Source: Bryum argenteum (Eukaryota; Streptophyta; Bryopsida; Bryales; Bryaceae). From it: DNA of 64,000 bases. The notes under the pieces are model-generated. The model searched no databases and was not told the origin of the DNA. It worked only from the letters and a program-made list of their open reading frames with translations. The stretch lies in the NCBI GenBank assembly GCA_037043015.1, contig CM073327.1:6306727-6370726 (forward strand). Direction: 5' to 3'. How positions within the stretch are numbered: the first letter of the stretch is position 1; every line of letters begins with the position of its first letter. The position numbers and the translations under genes were made by a program. Positions 32,842-45,398 of the stretch are shown here, piece by piece.

Positions 32842-34702
32842 TTATAAAATTTTATTGCTATAATACGTATTTGCATATATATTTCTTCTATCTAAAATGT
32901 CCCTATATTTGAATTGCATGCCTCCTCTCCTTTTTACATAGAACTTGTCCTCAAGTTTGATATAATTTGAGGCGATTTCCATTGTAGCATGTGGGATGAA
33001 TGTTTCCTTGGAAGTCTTGTAGTTCCATAGAACCGTTGTCACAAATTTTGTAAATTTAATATGGACCAAACCATTGCATTACAAATTTCCCTGGAAATTT
33101 TTGAAAACGGTTGTCATATAGTAAGACTAAATCATCAATTTTTAGTCTTTTGGGTTTAGGTTTGCTATCATAATAAGTTTTGCGTCAATTTTGGATTGCT
33201 TTCATATGTAAATAAGCTTGAGCTCGTTTTTCGTCCAATTGTTTAAGTTCATAGCATCTTTGTTTCAAGGATTCCACATTCTCCAGTCTATTGTCCATTG
33301 CAATTCGTAAGGATTGAAATTCAAATTCAATTGGGAAGATGGCTTCTTGTCTATAGACAAGTTGAAATGGAGTGTGTTTTGTGGTCACCTTGTATCCTGT
33401 ACGATTGCATAAGGCATCGAAAACTCGTTTCGCCCCAATCTGTATTGGATCCTTGGACGGTTTTTGTGATAATTTTACACAATATTCCATTTGTCTTCTC
33501 AGTTTGTCCATTGGCTCTTTGGTGGTAAGGTGTTGATTTCCTATGTTTTATAAAATATTTATTTAATAACTTCTCAATTGTTTTGTTCACAAAATGGGTG
33601 CCTCGATCACTTACAAGTTTTATGGAGCAACCAAATCGAATTATTATATTTTTGTAGAGAAATTTAGCAACCGTATCTGCATCATTTGTTTTTGTAGGCA
33701 TTGCTTCTGCCCACTTGATTACATATTCCGTGGCAATTAATATATATATTGGCATCTTCCTCGCCTACTTGGAGGTTTGATTGGTCCCACAAAGTCAATT
33801 CCCCATTTTTCAAAGGGAATTTGAGCCAAATTCCATTTGTAATGGCATTGGATGTAATGGCATTGCGGAACTAGGTGTTGGTTTACCAACATGTTGGCAT
33901 AGGTCACATTTTTTAACATATTATGCAGAGTCTTTGAATAAGGTTGGCGACCAATAGTCCGAATTTAATGCTTTGGTAGCGGTCACAAATCCTACAAAAT
34001 GACCTCCACAATTTGAATCATGGCATGCTTCTAAGATCGATGGAATTTCACTTGGATTTATGCACCGCCTTAAATGCCATCTTTCCCCTTTTTATGCAAA
34101 ACTTCCCCAATCATTGTATAAGGGGCCGCCTTGTAAATTAGTCTATCTCTTTGTTTGGAAGTATATTCTTCCGGAATTTTGCCTTGTTGTAAATAATGAA
34201 TTATTTCGGCGTATTCGAAGGGTATAATATCTACATCAAATAATTGTGCGTCCGGTAATTCATCGTTAATTGGTTCCAAATTTACTTCATTGGACATATG
34301 TGATAAATGATCAGTGTTTAAGTCGCATTTCTCGGGTCTTACTTGTATGACAAATTTAAATTCTTGTAGTAGAAGTACCTATCTTGCAATTCGACCACTA
34401 AGTTGTGGTTTATTTATCATATATTTGAGTGCACCATGATCAACATGGAAGGTGAATTTGTAGCCTAACAAATAATGTCTATACTTTTGAAAAGAAAAAA
34501 TAGTCCAATTGCCAATGCTTCCCTTTCGGTGACAGAGTAATTTCGCTCGGCTGCATTTAATTGTCTACTAGCAAAGTATATTGGGTGATCTCTTCCCTTT
34601 TTGTCCTTTTGACTTAATATACTTCCAATAGCCATGTTGGAATTATTGACGTATATTTTGAAGTCTTTGTCCCACTTTGGGGATACTAAAATTGACACAC
34701 TT
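32842..34702 (-). mobile_element. Truncated, decayed Ty3/gypsy element (RNase H to integrase C-terminus)
   Basis: Minus strand, N to C. RNase H fragments (DHPIYFASRQLNAAERNYSV, 34465-34700) come first, then a linker frame with PEEYTSKQRDRLIYKAAPYT (34070-34297). Integrase pieces follow: PFEKWGIDFVGPIKPPSRRG, TEYVIKWAEAMPTKTNDADT, LVSDRGTHFVNKTIEKLLN and STPYHQRANGQTEKTN (33351-33919). Last come the post-integrase QLVYRQEAIFPIEFE and LKQRCYELKQLDEKRAQAY (33185-33511). Reverse transcriptase, protease, gag and LTRs are absent. Several frameshifts are present. It lacks a chromodomain and is not close to the chromovirus in this window. Confidence 0.88.
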
Positions 34703-35028
34703 AAAGTTGGTCTTTCGATACTGCCGCCACACCGTACCTCCTCCACGCAAACGAGCACCACTCCCCCGTTGTTGCTCCGTTGAGGACAAGCTTGGTATTT
34801 TTGAAAAGAAGGCTTGATGACGCTCCTAGATCCAAAAGCTTGTCTCTTGATTTGTTGTAGATCGTTAGTTATCGGACGTCAAAGTCGGTCTTTTGATTCT
34901 GCCGCCACAACGTACCTCCTCCACGCAAACTGACACCACTCCCCCGCTATAGTTCCGTTGAGGACAAGCTTGGTGTTGTTGGAAAGAAGGCTTGATGATG
35001 CTCCTAGATCCGAAAGCTTCTCTTCTAA
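34703..35028. repeat. Tandem 177/178-bp repeat, units 1 and 2
   Basis: Unit 1 starts at 34703 (aaagttggtctttcg) and unit 2 at 34881 (aaagtcggtcttttg). Both contain 'ctgccgccac', 'gtacctcctccacgcaaac', 'cgttgaggacaagcttggt' and 'aagaaggcttgatga'. Unit 2 is cut at 35028 by the Harbinger element and resumes at 38542. The end of the gypsy fragment abuts unit 1. Confidence 0.85.
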
Positions 35029-35410
35029 GAGCATCTCTACCAGTTGCGGGCCCGGGCCTCCCCGCAACTGGCGGCTTGCCGTGGCTGCAGGCTAGCGCCA
35101 GGATGCTGCCCCACCAAGGCCCTGACAAACCTGTAACCCGTGTCTCCCCTAACTTCCAGGAAGTTGCGACCCCGTCTCTCCCATCTCGTCCCTGTCCACG
35201 GACTTTGCGATGCTCTGCGGAGCTCCTGTGTTGTTCTCCTCCTCCCATATGTTGTTGCAAGATTGATATTTATTATCTTTGGGTTTACTGGGTTCCTTGC
35301 ACGATATCTGAATGGAGAAAGAGGTTTTCAAAGGCTAGAAGGGACTTTTGGGAGGATGATCAAGAAGATGATGTTGTGATTCAAGGTTTGATTTCTGGGT
35401 TGGGTGTGCA

Positions 35411-36543
35411 AAGTGAGGAGGTTGAGAGGAATGGAGGTGGTGGAATAAGGCTAGGAAGAAGACCGAACATTGATCGTAAGCATCTAGCAGGACATGAGAG
35501 AATGGTTGAGGACTATTTTGCGGAAGAGCCTGTTTATGGTCCTGGAATTTTTCGGCAATGTTATTGTATGACGCGTGAGTTGTTTATGAGGAATATGATG
35601 CCGTTTGCGATTTCGATCCCTATTTTGTTCAGAGGCGTAATTGTGCAGGGGCTTTGGGTTTATCTAGCCATCAGAAGCACACCACTGCTTTGTGTATTTT
35701 GGCGTATGGTGTTTGTGGAGATTCGGTAGATGAGTACTGTAGACTTAGCGAGTCCACGGTATGGAGGCTATGAAGAGATATACAACAGCAATTAGGGCCG
35801 TTTTTGGGAGCCAATACTCGCGGCAACCAACTCGTGCGGAAATTCTGAGGCACATGCAAATTAACAAAGAGAGGGGGTTTCCTGGTATGTTCGGGTCAAT
35901 CGATTGCATGCATTGGTCCTGGAAGAATTGCCCAGTGGCTTAGGCGGGACACTTCCAAGACAACGATAAGCAAAAATCATTTATTCTTGAAGCCATTGCA
36001 ACTCAAGATTTGTGGATATGGCATGCATTTTTTGGAATGCCCGGTTCGAACAAATTTTTGAACGTGTTGGATTGGTCTTCATTTGTCAATGATTTGTTGT
36101 AAGGGGCCTCAGAAGGAATTGTGTTTGAGGTGAATGGCAAACCATACTCTAGATACTACTTGTTGTCAGATAGGATCTATCCGCCATGGAGTTGTTTTGT
36201 GCAAACAATTCACTCTCTACAAGATGAAAAACGCTCACACTCTGCAAAGATGCAAGAGGCTACACATAAAGATGTAGAGAGATGCTTTGAAGTCCTTCAA
36301 GCTACGTTTGCAATCATTGCAAATGCTTGTAGACAATGGGATACTAACACAACGCAAGACATAACGCAAGCATGCATTATACTCCACAACATGATAGTAG
36401 AGAATGAAAGTCAACAAGATGGATTAGAAGTTTTGTTTGATAATCATGAGCAAGTACAGTTCAGAAGAGGCCTATCCTTCCAAGATCTTGTTGCGGGAAC
36501 GTAACAACTAGAGAACCAAGATGACCATTTTAGCTCGAAAGGG
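35411..36543 (+). pseudogene. Harbinger transposase-like protein (pseudogene)
   Basis: RPNIDRKHLAGHERMVEDYF begins the conserved region near 35460. FPGMFGSIDCMHWSWKNCPV (about 35878-35937) contains the first catalytic Asp. ATQDLWIWHAFFGMPGS follows, then KFLNVLD where the family usually has NDINVLD, so the second catalytic Asp region is altered. THKDVERCFEVLQATFAI holds the Glu. Stops break the frame: a TAG after NCPVA (35941) where Trp is usual, and a TAA near 36102. A frameshift lies near 35650-35760. The catalytic triad and open frame are lost, so it could move only in trans. Confidence 0.85.
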
Positions 36544-37255
36544 ACTTATTTGAGCATCTATGGTAGCTCAAAGGTGATAGCGTCTACTAGAAAAACACTC
36601 TACTCAAATTGAGATCATATTGTGATTCTTCCTCTTCTCTATCAATTCAAACTTACGTGCTTTGGTTTTGAGACCAAGTATGATCTTCACTCTCTGTGTC
36701 CAATTGCACACACACATTATTAGAATTGCTACTACTTAGATTTAATTGTAGACTCCTTCACTGATTTGGTGTTGCCAACCAGTCCGGTAACTCACTCCCT
36801 TGAGCCTCACTTACGATTCAACAGATGATAAATCAACACTCCGATGCAATATATATGTCTATCTAGAAAGTTACCAATCATTGTTCGTATAAATCCTACG
36901 ACATTTGAAAAGTAAGCATCAATCTCATACAAGCAACAACAACTAATAGAGATAAGCACATCATTTGCAATTTTTTGCGAAAACATGCCTCAAACAGAAG
37001 AAACAGTCATCTCCATGCACAAGCAATTCGCGGGGATTAGTATCGCACAATCTGCAAATCCTACAAGTTACCAATCCAAATTAAAATCCATATGGCAGGT
37101 CAGCAGCTGTGAAAATCCAAAAACTGGTGCCGATGGTCAACTTCGGCAACTGCCTCTGGAGTGTGGTATCGAGCTCCAGACTTGTCCTACAGACTGTGTC
37201 GACCCTGCTCCCAAAATAGGTGTCGATGGTGAACTTCGGCAACTGGCTCCGCCTC

Positions 37256-38328
37256 CTAGTACCGAGCTCCAGACTCTGCCTGCATTTGTCGAGAGAGATT
37301 CTCAACTCCCAATGGTGATTGACGATTCATTGTCTCATTGATACTTTGCGGAGGCAGACCCCTCCCTCCGCGGCTGAGAGGAATTTGATCATCTTCAGAG
37401 CCTCGATCGAAATCATCTTCCTCGGCAAGTTTTTGACGTAACTTCCAGAGCTCCGATTGCCGCTTTGGCAAGACCCATTCGCGAGCATCCTCACTCACAA
37501 TTCCTGCTTCATCGGCCATGAGTAGAATTAGGTTTTGGTCCTCCTGAAAATCAGCCTTCCGCTTGGTTGCATCTGCCATTTCTTTTGTCGCAGCGGCTTG
37601 TGCACCATCCCGTGTCTTCATGCTCTTGTGATCCTCCTTCACAGCTCTAGTTCTTTGGGGTCTTGTTCGTACTCTTGGAGCAGGCACTTGTGGCGACCGC
37701 AACGGTTGACCTAGGGCGAGGCACTATCGCTCTTGATTTCACTACCACCAAACATCTGGTGGGACGACAGATGTGATGGCAATGGTATTGACGGGGAACG
37801 TCTACTCTTACTAATACTTCCCTCACCCCACCGTAGCACATTCTTGAGCAAATACCAACAATGCAAATAAGTGAAAGAAGGACCCTTGGAGTTCTTAGTC
37901 TTGTACAATTTCAATGCCTCTACTAAAACGTCAGCATCAGAGGTGCGACTACGACGCAAATCCTCTACCTGTGCATAAACTCCAACAAACTTTGATGCAT
38001 CATGCTTAATCGCTGACCACTTTTATTCTGGAGACCGCTCTGGACGCTTTCCAGATGGAGCAACATGGTTGAAGTGAGAAGTAATTCTTGCCCAGAACGT
38101 TGCACTCTTCTGTCCGTTTCCAACACGAGGATCTTGACTTACGTGAAGGAAAGACTTGCACAATTGACACTCCTCGTCTGCTGTGAAACTACTACCTTTC
38201 GACCTAGGAGAACGGGTGTGGACTTGAGAAGCTTGCGATGGCAACAACTCGAAATGCTCATCGGGAAGAGCTACAAATGAGGGACATCTACAGAGACGTG
38301 CATGCAGGGATGAGACAGAAAGAGCCAT
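37256..38328 (-). pseudogene. Harbinger Myb/SANT-like accessory protein (pseudogene)
   Basis: Minus strand from 38328: FTADEECQLCKSFLHVSQDP and NGQKSATFWARITSHFNHV are the Myb/SANT-like trihelix motif of the second Harbinger ORF, which helps the transposase bind ends. A TAA near 38024 interrupts it. KHDASKFVGVYAQVEDLR and FTYLHCWYLLKNVLRWG then continue in the same frame to a TAG near 37711. After a frameshift, a charged C-terminal region follows (37256-37702). It is nearly complete apart from one stop and one frameshift. Confidence 0.8.
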
Positions 38329-38541
38329 GGTTGAGGATAAAGTTTGACTAGGAGAGAATCTTGAGAGCTACAGTGGCTTAAAGTGGCACTGGAGAGGAGT
38401 GCTCGTTTTGCGTGTCGCGTTACTTGTATGGAGGCTCTCAAGGCCATTTGGCCTCAATCATCCCATTAGTGGGGACCGTTTGGAGCTACAGTGGCCTCAA
38501 GGGCTTTCTAGTGTGTGCTAGGGCGTCTGGTGGAGATGCTC

Positions 38542-38770
38542 TAATTTGTTATAGATTGTGAGTTATCGCACGTCAAAGTCGGTCTTCCGATTCTGCCGCC
38601 ACAGCATACCTCCTCCTTCAAACGGCCATAATGCCTTGGTTGTTGCTTTGATTTGAGCGTGCAAGGTGTCTTCGGAGATAAGACAAACCGATCTATGTTG
38701 TCTCAAAAACCAGCCCTTGAATCGTTGTAGATCGTGCGCTATCGTTTTTGAAAGAGCTGCTGCTCCTGTT
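38542..38770. repeat. End of tandem unit 2 and start of unit 3
   Basis: 38542-38573 completes unit 2. From 38574 'aaagtcggtcttccgattctgccgcc' begins a third, more diverged unit, 177 bp from unit 2 once the transposon is subtracted. This confirms the insertion geometry. Confidence 0.8.
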
Positions 38771-41259
38771 TGGCGGCTACCAAACTACTCTTCCTTCTTC
38801 CCTTCCACCTTCACACATTCCTACACACACACTACCAGCAAGACAATTCAAAAACGGCCCAAAAACAATATCTAAATCGAAATCACGAAACTCTCTCCTC
38901 TCCAACCCATCTCAAAACTCCCTCCACCACCCAAATCCACACTCTTCCATACTCTTCAACTTGTCGTCAACACTAACCAAACTTCATGTGTCCAGCTTGA
39001 CGAAATTCATCTGATAGTTATCAAGAATCATTCATTAGAGGTTTATCTCTAAGCATTAGGCAACACTTAGGCAATTCACTCTTTTAAGAAGACAAATAAC
39101 ACAATCCAAGAAGTATTAGAGTAAATCAGACATAATCACAAGCAATTTAAAGTAATAACCAATCAATATAAAACACTAAAACCTCGCCTCTAATATATTG
39201 GCGCCTCACAAAAATACTGACTTAGTAGGAAATAAGGCAAAGATAAGACAACCAGACAACCCCTTGCAAAGTATTACGGAATTCTCCAGAATCAAAGACT
39301 TTGGCTAAGAAGCCCGGATTGGTATAATAGAGTAGGTTCAAAAGAGACTAAACCTTGGGAAAATAGCTTCCCGCAAGTGTGGACTGTAACGACGGTTCAC
39401 ATTATTTTTAAAGATTTATTCTTCATTAGAAGTTTCTAAATTGATTAATGTAAGCATGGTATATGTGTAATATGCTATTTTTTTTGGTAATTAGGTTTTA
39501 ATTCAAAACTTCATAATATTGATATTATGTTTTTTGAATATTATACTTTCATTTTCTATTCAAAGCTTTTATAATTAAAAGATTTGTAAGATCTTGTTTT
39601 ATTGTTGTACTAGATCGGAATTTAAGACGTAAGATGAAATGGTTAAGAATTCAAAAGTTAAACTTTTGATACATTCAATGCATATAAAAACTCAAAACAT
39701 CCCGCCAAATTCCTACCAATCCATTTCTTTAATCTGAATTTCCAGAAAAAGTTTATCTTTCAACTTGCAAATGAGATTGATCCATATGAAAAACAAATTA
39801 CCAATACTAATCTTCCATGGAAGAAAAACAATACAAAATTAAATTTCCGAAGATAGGATCTAGAAAAGCTTCTGAAATCTTGCAATTAGATGTCAGTAGT
39901 TACCTACTGATTTTCAATTTTTTTGCCAAGAACATATGATATAAACAAATACAACTTCAGCCTACACACCACAATAAAATGACGTGTGAGAACACAAGAA
40001 TAGAACAATAGCAGAGGTTGTTCTATCTATGACATGCAAAATTACCAAAAATATAGAGGAAAGAAACATTACATACAACTACTTATCAAACTTAAAGTAA
40101 AAAAAAAAAAAGCTTTATCTACAAACAAAACTTTATTTGAGTTATGATATGGCTACCAACCCAACTAATCCTACCTTAAACTTTTTGGATGTAAAGCACA
40201 TGTACTTATATTTAAAGTTCCAAGAAGAAAACAGAATTCACATTCATTTAAACCTACTCTTCTAAGATGTGATGAAAAGATTTGAACTAATCATCTCATG
40301 AATATGAACTTCTGTAATTTAATTTTATGAAAAACATAATATTTGACGAAGCTATAAATATATAATTACCAAATAATCTTCTACAAGTGAATAAAGAGTC
40401 TAAAATATTAATCCCTTTTGATTAATTACAACACCAACCAACACAAACAGGTGATGAACAACAATTACCTCTTCAACAGTTTGACCACCCTCTAATTCAA
40501 CAAATTTAGTAGCAACCACCACTTGAAAACGTGCAAATTCTATACATCAAGACTTGTTTACTCTACGATGTTTTTCATCATCTTTTTAATTTAACCACAG
40601 TACATCCCGAAGTAAAAAAACTAAGAAATAGCTGCTGCAATACCTTTGGAAGAAAAAACAGTTACTGGTGTGGATTTGAATATGCTCCTCCATGCTTCTT
40701 AACACACCTTACAAGGCAAAAAAATTCTACAACACAAATGCTTGAATCCATAAAAAGGCCCACATTTAGAAGGAAAACAACTCTAGGAAGACATTGAACT
40801 CATATTGCCTAATTATCAATAGAGCCCCCAAAGACAATGCAACAAGCATTATCAAGGTCACTTTTTTTTACAATGAGAGGCAAAAAATAAACTAAATTTT
40901 ACTCATCGCACAAAAATCAGATGTGGATACTTACAAAATTACAACCATATTGCAAGTCTATTACATCAAGGTGGATCTTTAAGTTCAAACAAGAAGTGCT
41001 GAAATATTAACAAGTATGAAGCACTTTTGGTAGCAAGAGTATCGATCAGAACATAAAATATTCATTACAAATAAAGTTTGACATGTTTCATGAAGGTGAA
41101 CTTCATTTCACTTAGTAATGCTAGGAATGATGGACCATAATACATCAACAAAAATATCTTGTTTTAAAATTTAAAAAATATAACATGTTGGATTATAAAC
41201 TCGTGACTACTTCTATGTAAGCTAGAATTTGTTTAAGTAAAAAAAAAAAAACTCTACAC
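38771..41259. other. AT-rich gene-free tract
   Basis: No supported gene. Pyrimidine-rich around 38790-38960. The rest is strongly AT-rich, with short frames only. Confidence 0.4.
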
Positions 41260-41930
41260 CTTCAGTACAAGATTAGAACTTTATTCACAAATGGTAGGCA
41301 ACCTTATGCATGCCATTTCAAACACTAGACATGGTTGTGTTGCTACAATTAGCAGCTTAGCCTATTATCTTACTGTTCCAATAAAATATCACTTTCAAGT
41401 AGTGGAAATAACTTTGAGATACATGAAAGAGAGTTTAATGTATAAAACTTGCAATAAACACTTGAAAATGAGACATTCTTAATGGATATTTCGATACAAA
41501 TTAGACTAGCTGCAAAGACACATGAAAATCAACGTGAGGTTATTGTCTTATCATTAGCCAGTGGAGATATCTCTTAGAGCAGTAAGAAACAACAAATCTG
41601 TAGCTGTCTTTCACAGAATCAGAATACATGGTATTATTTAAAGCTAGACCCGAAGCTATTTGGTTTTGAAAGTTACTTAATGAACTTGGATTTCTATAGA
41701 CTTACTACTATTTATTCAAGAGCCAAAGTACCATAGTACCTACAACAAATCCTAAGTATCATTCAAAATCTAAGCATATAGACACCCGTTACCACTTTAT
41801 TAGTGAGAAAGTACTTAGTCAAGAAATTATACTATGATTTTCTTCAACAAGTGACATGGTAGTTGATATTTTCACAAAGTCAATATCAGCAAGAAAAATA
41901 TCAACATTGTATACCAAAACTTGGAATGTG
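41260..41930 (+). mobile_element. Ty1/copia remnant (RNase H and C-terminal region)
   Basis: Fragments in several frames: MVGNLMHAISNTRHGC and QVVEITLRYMKESLMYK (41291-41482) match the copia motif before RNase H. SKHIDTRYHFI (about 41772-41804) and TSDMVVDIFTKS (about 41849-41884) match the conserved KHID-RYHFIR and ADI(F/L)TK motifs at the polyprotein end. It is heavily decayed, and no LTRs were found. Confidence 0.75.
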
Positions 41931-44900
41931 CTTAATACCTTAATCGAAATTACCTTTAACAGGACAAAATCTTATGATCTCTGGATCTATCAACTTGTAT
42001 GGGTGACTCGCTTATCTTGATTGCTCTTTGAATGGAAGACTTAGCATGCAATCAGATGCAGTGTCAAAGATGTCTTCAAGAAAACAAGAGTTACATATAC
42101 AAAGAATTAAAACAAATGAATTACGAGGTTTGCAATCTATAAACTTGAAAACATACATATAATGCAAATAACCTTTAAAACTAAAGCATATCAGCTACAA
42201 TCTACAACTAATGCAAATCAAAGAAAACCAATGTTTGAGTGATCGATCATTAAGATTTGAATGTTTGTATAAAAGGTTATCTTGGGCATCGCTTAGGATT
42301 GGTTTATTGTTCTAAAGTGCAATGGGGAATAAGTGAACTTTGTGAATTTATTTCAAAAATAATAAAATAAAAATGGACTAAATTTAGGTTGCCTTTTTTA
42401 AATTTGAAACCTAGGATTTCCATGTGAAGGTTCTTAACTTAGAATTTGGCTTTTCAAATTTTACCACGTACACTTTGTAATACAATGAACATATATTAAA
42501 AGTAAAAGGCATAATTGCTACTCTCAACCCCTTCATATAAACTGCCAAATATCGCAAATATCCAGTACGGGTTTTAAGTATCTATAGTTATCAAGTGTTG
42601 AGTTCATAACATAGATCATTACAAGAAGTGAAAAATATATGGGTGATCGTCTAAGATGATTAGCCAAGGAGGGTGACATGACACTTCCAAGAGTCAACCG
42701 CGAGCTCTCACTTTCAACCTGTTCCAAATTCTTGGTATCCCATGTGCCTCACCACCTCATGCAATAGTGCCACCAACTTCATTGCAGTTAAAAAGAAAAT
42801 GAAATAAAGAATATGTGATTGAACATATCTTATCGAACTTAGAAAAAAACAAATAACAACGTGACTTCTTACATGAAAAATATGTCTTGTCACTTTACAA
42901 TTGCATGCACCACATTCCGTTTTCAACAACTCAAACGTCCAATACATCCATAAGTTTCGAGATTTTTAAATTCCAATAGAGTTAGTTATCAAAATCCAAA
43001 CTTGTCATGTACTTAAAAAAAAAAAATATCAACATCTCGAATGTTCATGCTCACTTCGAGGGACACTTTTTAGATAAGAAAATGGTATATTGGGACGCAA
43101 GTCAAGTTGGTTAACCCTGGAACGTCGGAGTGGCCATTTTATGTCCGATGAACAGAACATTTTCACTGTAACCTATTATTGCGGGATGAATTTCATTCAT
43201 GATTTTTGTAATTGGATTTATGAATGATAATAGCATATCATGGAATTCATTTGAGGTCATTTAAGGTATTTCCTAAGATCACATGTGGTATGAAAGTTGA
43301 AAGAATGGTTAAAAACAAGTCACCACACAGTGCATTTCTGCAACTTTTTCCTACTTTTATTAAGTCTCAAATTTAGGCAACTAAATGATCTCTTTTGAGT
43401 TCAAGCTCAATTCATAAAATGAATCTTACCAAGTCTTGTTTCTACTCCAAGTTAGAATTTCAAGAAATTCCTAATATCTAGTGATTTACTGACACCTTAA
43501 GTTTACATGCCTATAGGGTCTCTTTCTCAATTTTCAAATATAGCATGACACGAAACCATGGATTACACCATGCTATTCTTCACTACAATGTCCCCTTATT
43601 CCAAAAATTTCAGATTTTTTGAAAGTGATTTGTATTTGATATGAATTATTTTTGGTTTTTCTTTGAAAATTCACTTGAATTTCAAATCTTCCCAAAAAAA
43701 TCTGAAATTTTTACAGCATATGAAAAGCATGTGATCACATCTACGAAAAATAAAATAAAATATTTTACTTTCAGGTAAAGTGGCGAAATGGAGGATTCAG
43801 AGTAAGACATATCAAAGTTCAGGCCACGGTTATGGGCTCCGACGTTCTAGGGTTAATGAGGATGGCTACTTGCGACAAAAAGGACCCAATATCCATGGAT
43901 GCCTAGAGATTGATGCCATGGGGAGTGCCCGCACCTTCCACCACCCTCCTACGTCTCAGCTATCACCTGAAAAAGGGACACAGCTTAAATTTTAAAACCA
44001 TAAATGACCATGGGTTAATGCGCGAGGTAAAATTTGAAATTCATGGGCCCGCCTGTAATCATGGTGGCAGGAAAGCAATCATTTTTTTACTGCGTAAACC
44101 AGCGGTTGAGAAACGAGCTCCAGCTCTGCAAAACAGGCTTTTGGCCAAATATTCGATCGCATTTGCTAAAAGCCCAGAACCTGGAGCCTTCGCTCATGCA
44201 CCTTCATTTTCATGCATATCGGAAATTACATGATATTCACATACACATCATGTCAAATCCGGTCCGAACGGAGAGTGGTCGATCACGAATAATCGATAGT
44301 ATGACAAATAACATAGTTAAGTATCGCATTCCATTTTTTTGAATCATCGTACTCTTATACTTGTGTCTAGAATCTTTCACATACATGTTTTTTCTTGGTC
44401 TTTTTGAGCTTTTCTGACTATGGGTATGTGGAAGTACAAAATTCGATTCTCGCATATGCTTGTGTTGAGACTTGCCCACATATTCAAAACTTGAAAGTAC
44501 AAAAGTGATTAAAACATGGTTCAAATGGGAATTTGCTAGCTCCTACCACTTTCGAATTAGTGATACGAATGCCATGTGAGGTGCTGTGTGAATGCGGCTA
44601 CAGGCTTTTTGTCAGTGTTTGACATTGGTAGATTCAAAAGCGTCGATCTACGAAGGGTCTAGATGAGCGTCAAGGATCTACTAAGCGATAGTCTTTTTTA
44701 AAGCATGCGAGTCTGCGAACGAAGCTTTTCGTGGAATCTAGGATTTGGGTAGATGTGGTGCCTTGTGATGGGTCGAGAGAGACGAAGCCGCAGTCTAGAA
44801 TGTACTTCGATTGAAGATACTGAGGAAGGAGAGGTCCCTGATAAGGGAAAAACAAACGAGCTGCACGGTCCTAGCCATGGTGGTCTGGTCGGGTGTGCCG

Positions 44901-45160
44901 CGCAGTTGCTGCTGACACAAGTTTTGGCGTAATTTGCTCTACCCCAACCTTGATTTGATGGCGTGCATCTTCACAAACAGCAAAAGAATGGACTTAAATT
45001 TTTTTTTCGGCGCCTGATGTCACCAAGAGTCGAGCAAGCTCACAGGGGGAAAATTTCTTCGAAGAAGATGATGAAGCTTGCTTACTAAGCGGTCGATGCA
45101 AAAGCTTTTGAGGCTAAGCTCGGAGCTGCTTTCTGCGCTTGCATGTGATTACGAATTTTT
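41931..45160. other. AT-rich gene-free tract and upstream flank of RAPTOR
   Basis: No supported gene. Frames at 43780-44342 have no domain. From about 44870 composition becomes more balanced, probably promoter and 5' UTR of the RAPTOR gene. Confidence 0.4.
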
Positions 45161-45167
45161 AGGGTTT
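45161..45167 (+). promoter_or_regulatory. Telo-box-like AGGGTTT element upstream of RAPTOR
   Basis: AGGGTTT (in context ttttTAGGGTTTag) lies about 240 bp before the chosen ATG. Such telo-boxes are common near the 5' ends of plant growth and translation genes. The motif is short and could be chance. Confidence 0.3.
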
Positions 45168-45398
45168 AGTGATCGTGGACACCTTTTTAAATTTTGTGTG
45201 AGGGGAGAGCTACCAAGGACAATTTGATGCTGCAATTTGGAAATGTTTGAGCCTCGGGAGGAACTGCGGGCAGCGTGTGTGGCATGCTCGTTTGTGCAAT
45301 GGCGACCTCCTGATGTGGAGTTTTAGGGCCGGAATTGGACTTGAGTAGGATGGTCAAGGGAGGTAATGGTTGGACTTCGTAATCGAGAGCTAGGAGCG

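Larger units (their letters stand above)
35029..38541 (+). mobile_element. PIF/Harbinger DNA transposon, 3.5 kb, defective
   Basis: Terminal inverted repeats are GAGCATCTCTACCAG on the left and the reverse complement of CTGGTGGAGATGCTC on the right, 14 of 15 matching. TAA target duplications lie at 35026-35028 and 38542-38544. The element contains both genes expected of the superfamily: a DDE transposase-like frame (+) and, in the opposite orientation, a Myb/SANT-like DNA-binding accessory protein (-). Both are broken. The host site is unit 2 of the tandem repeat. Confidence 0.9.

Noticed and set aside
45366-45398. Upstream in-frame ATG as the RAPTOR start
   Set aside because: Possible, but the added residues are not recognisable and MADDATDG at 45399 looks more like a plant RAPTOR start. 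Left as an alternative.
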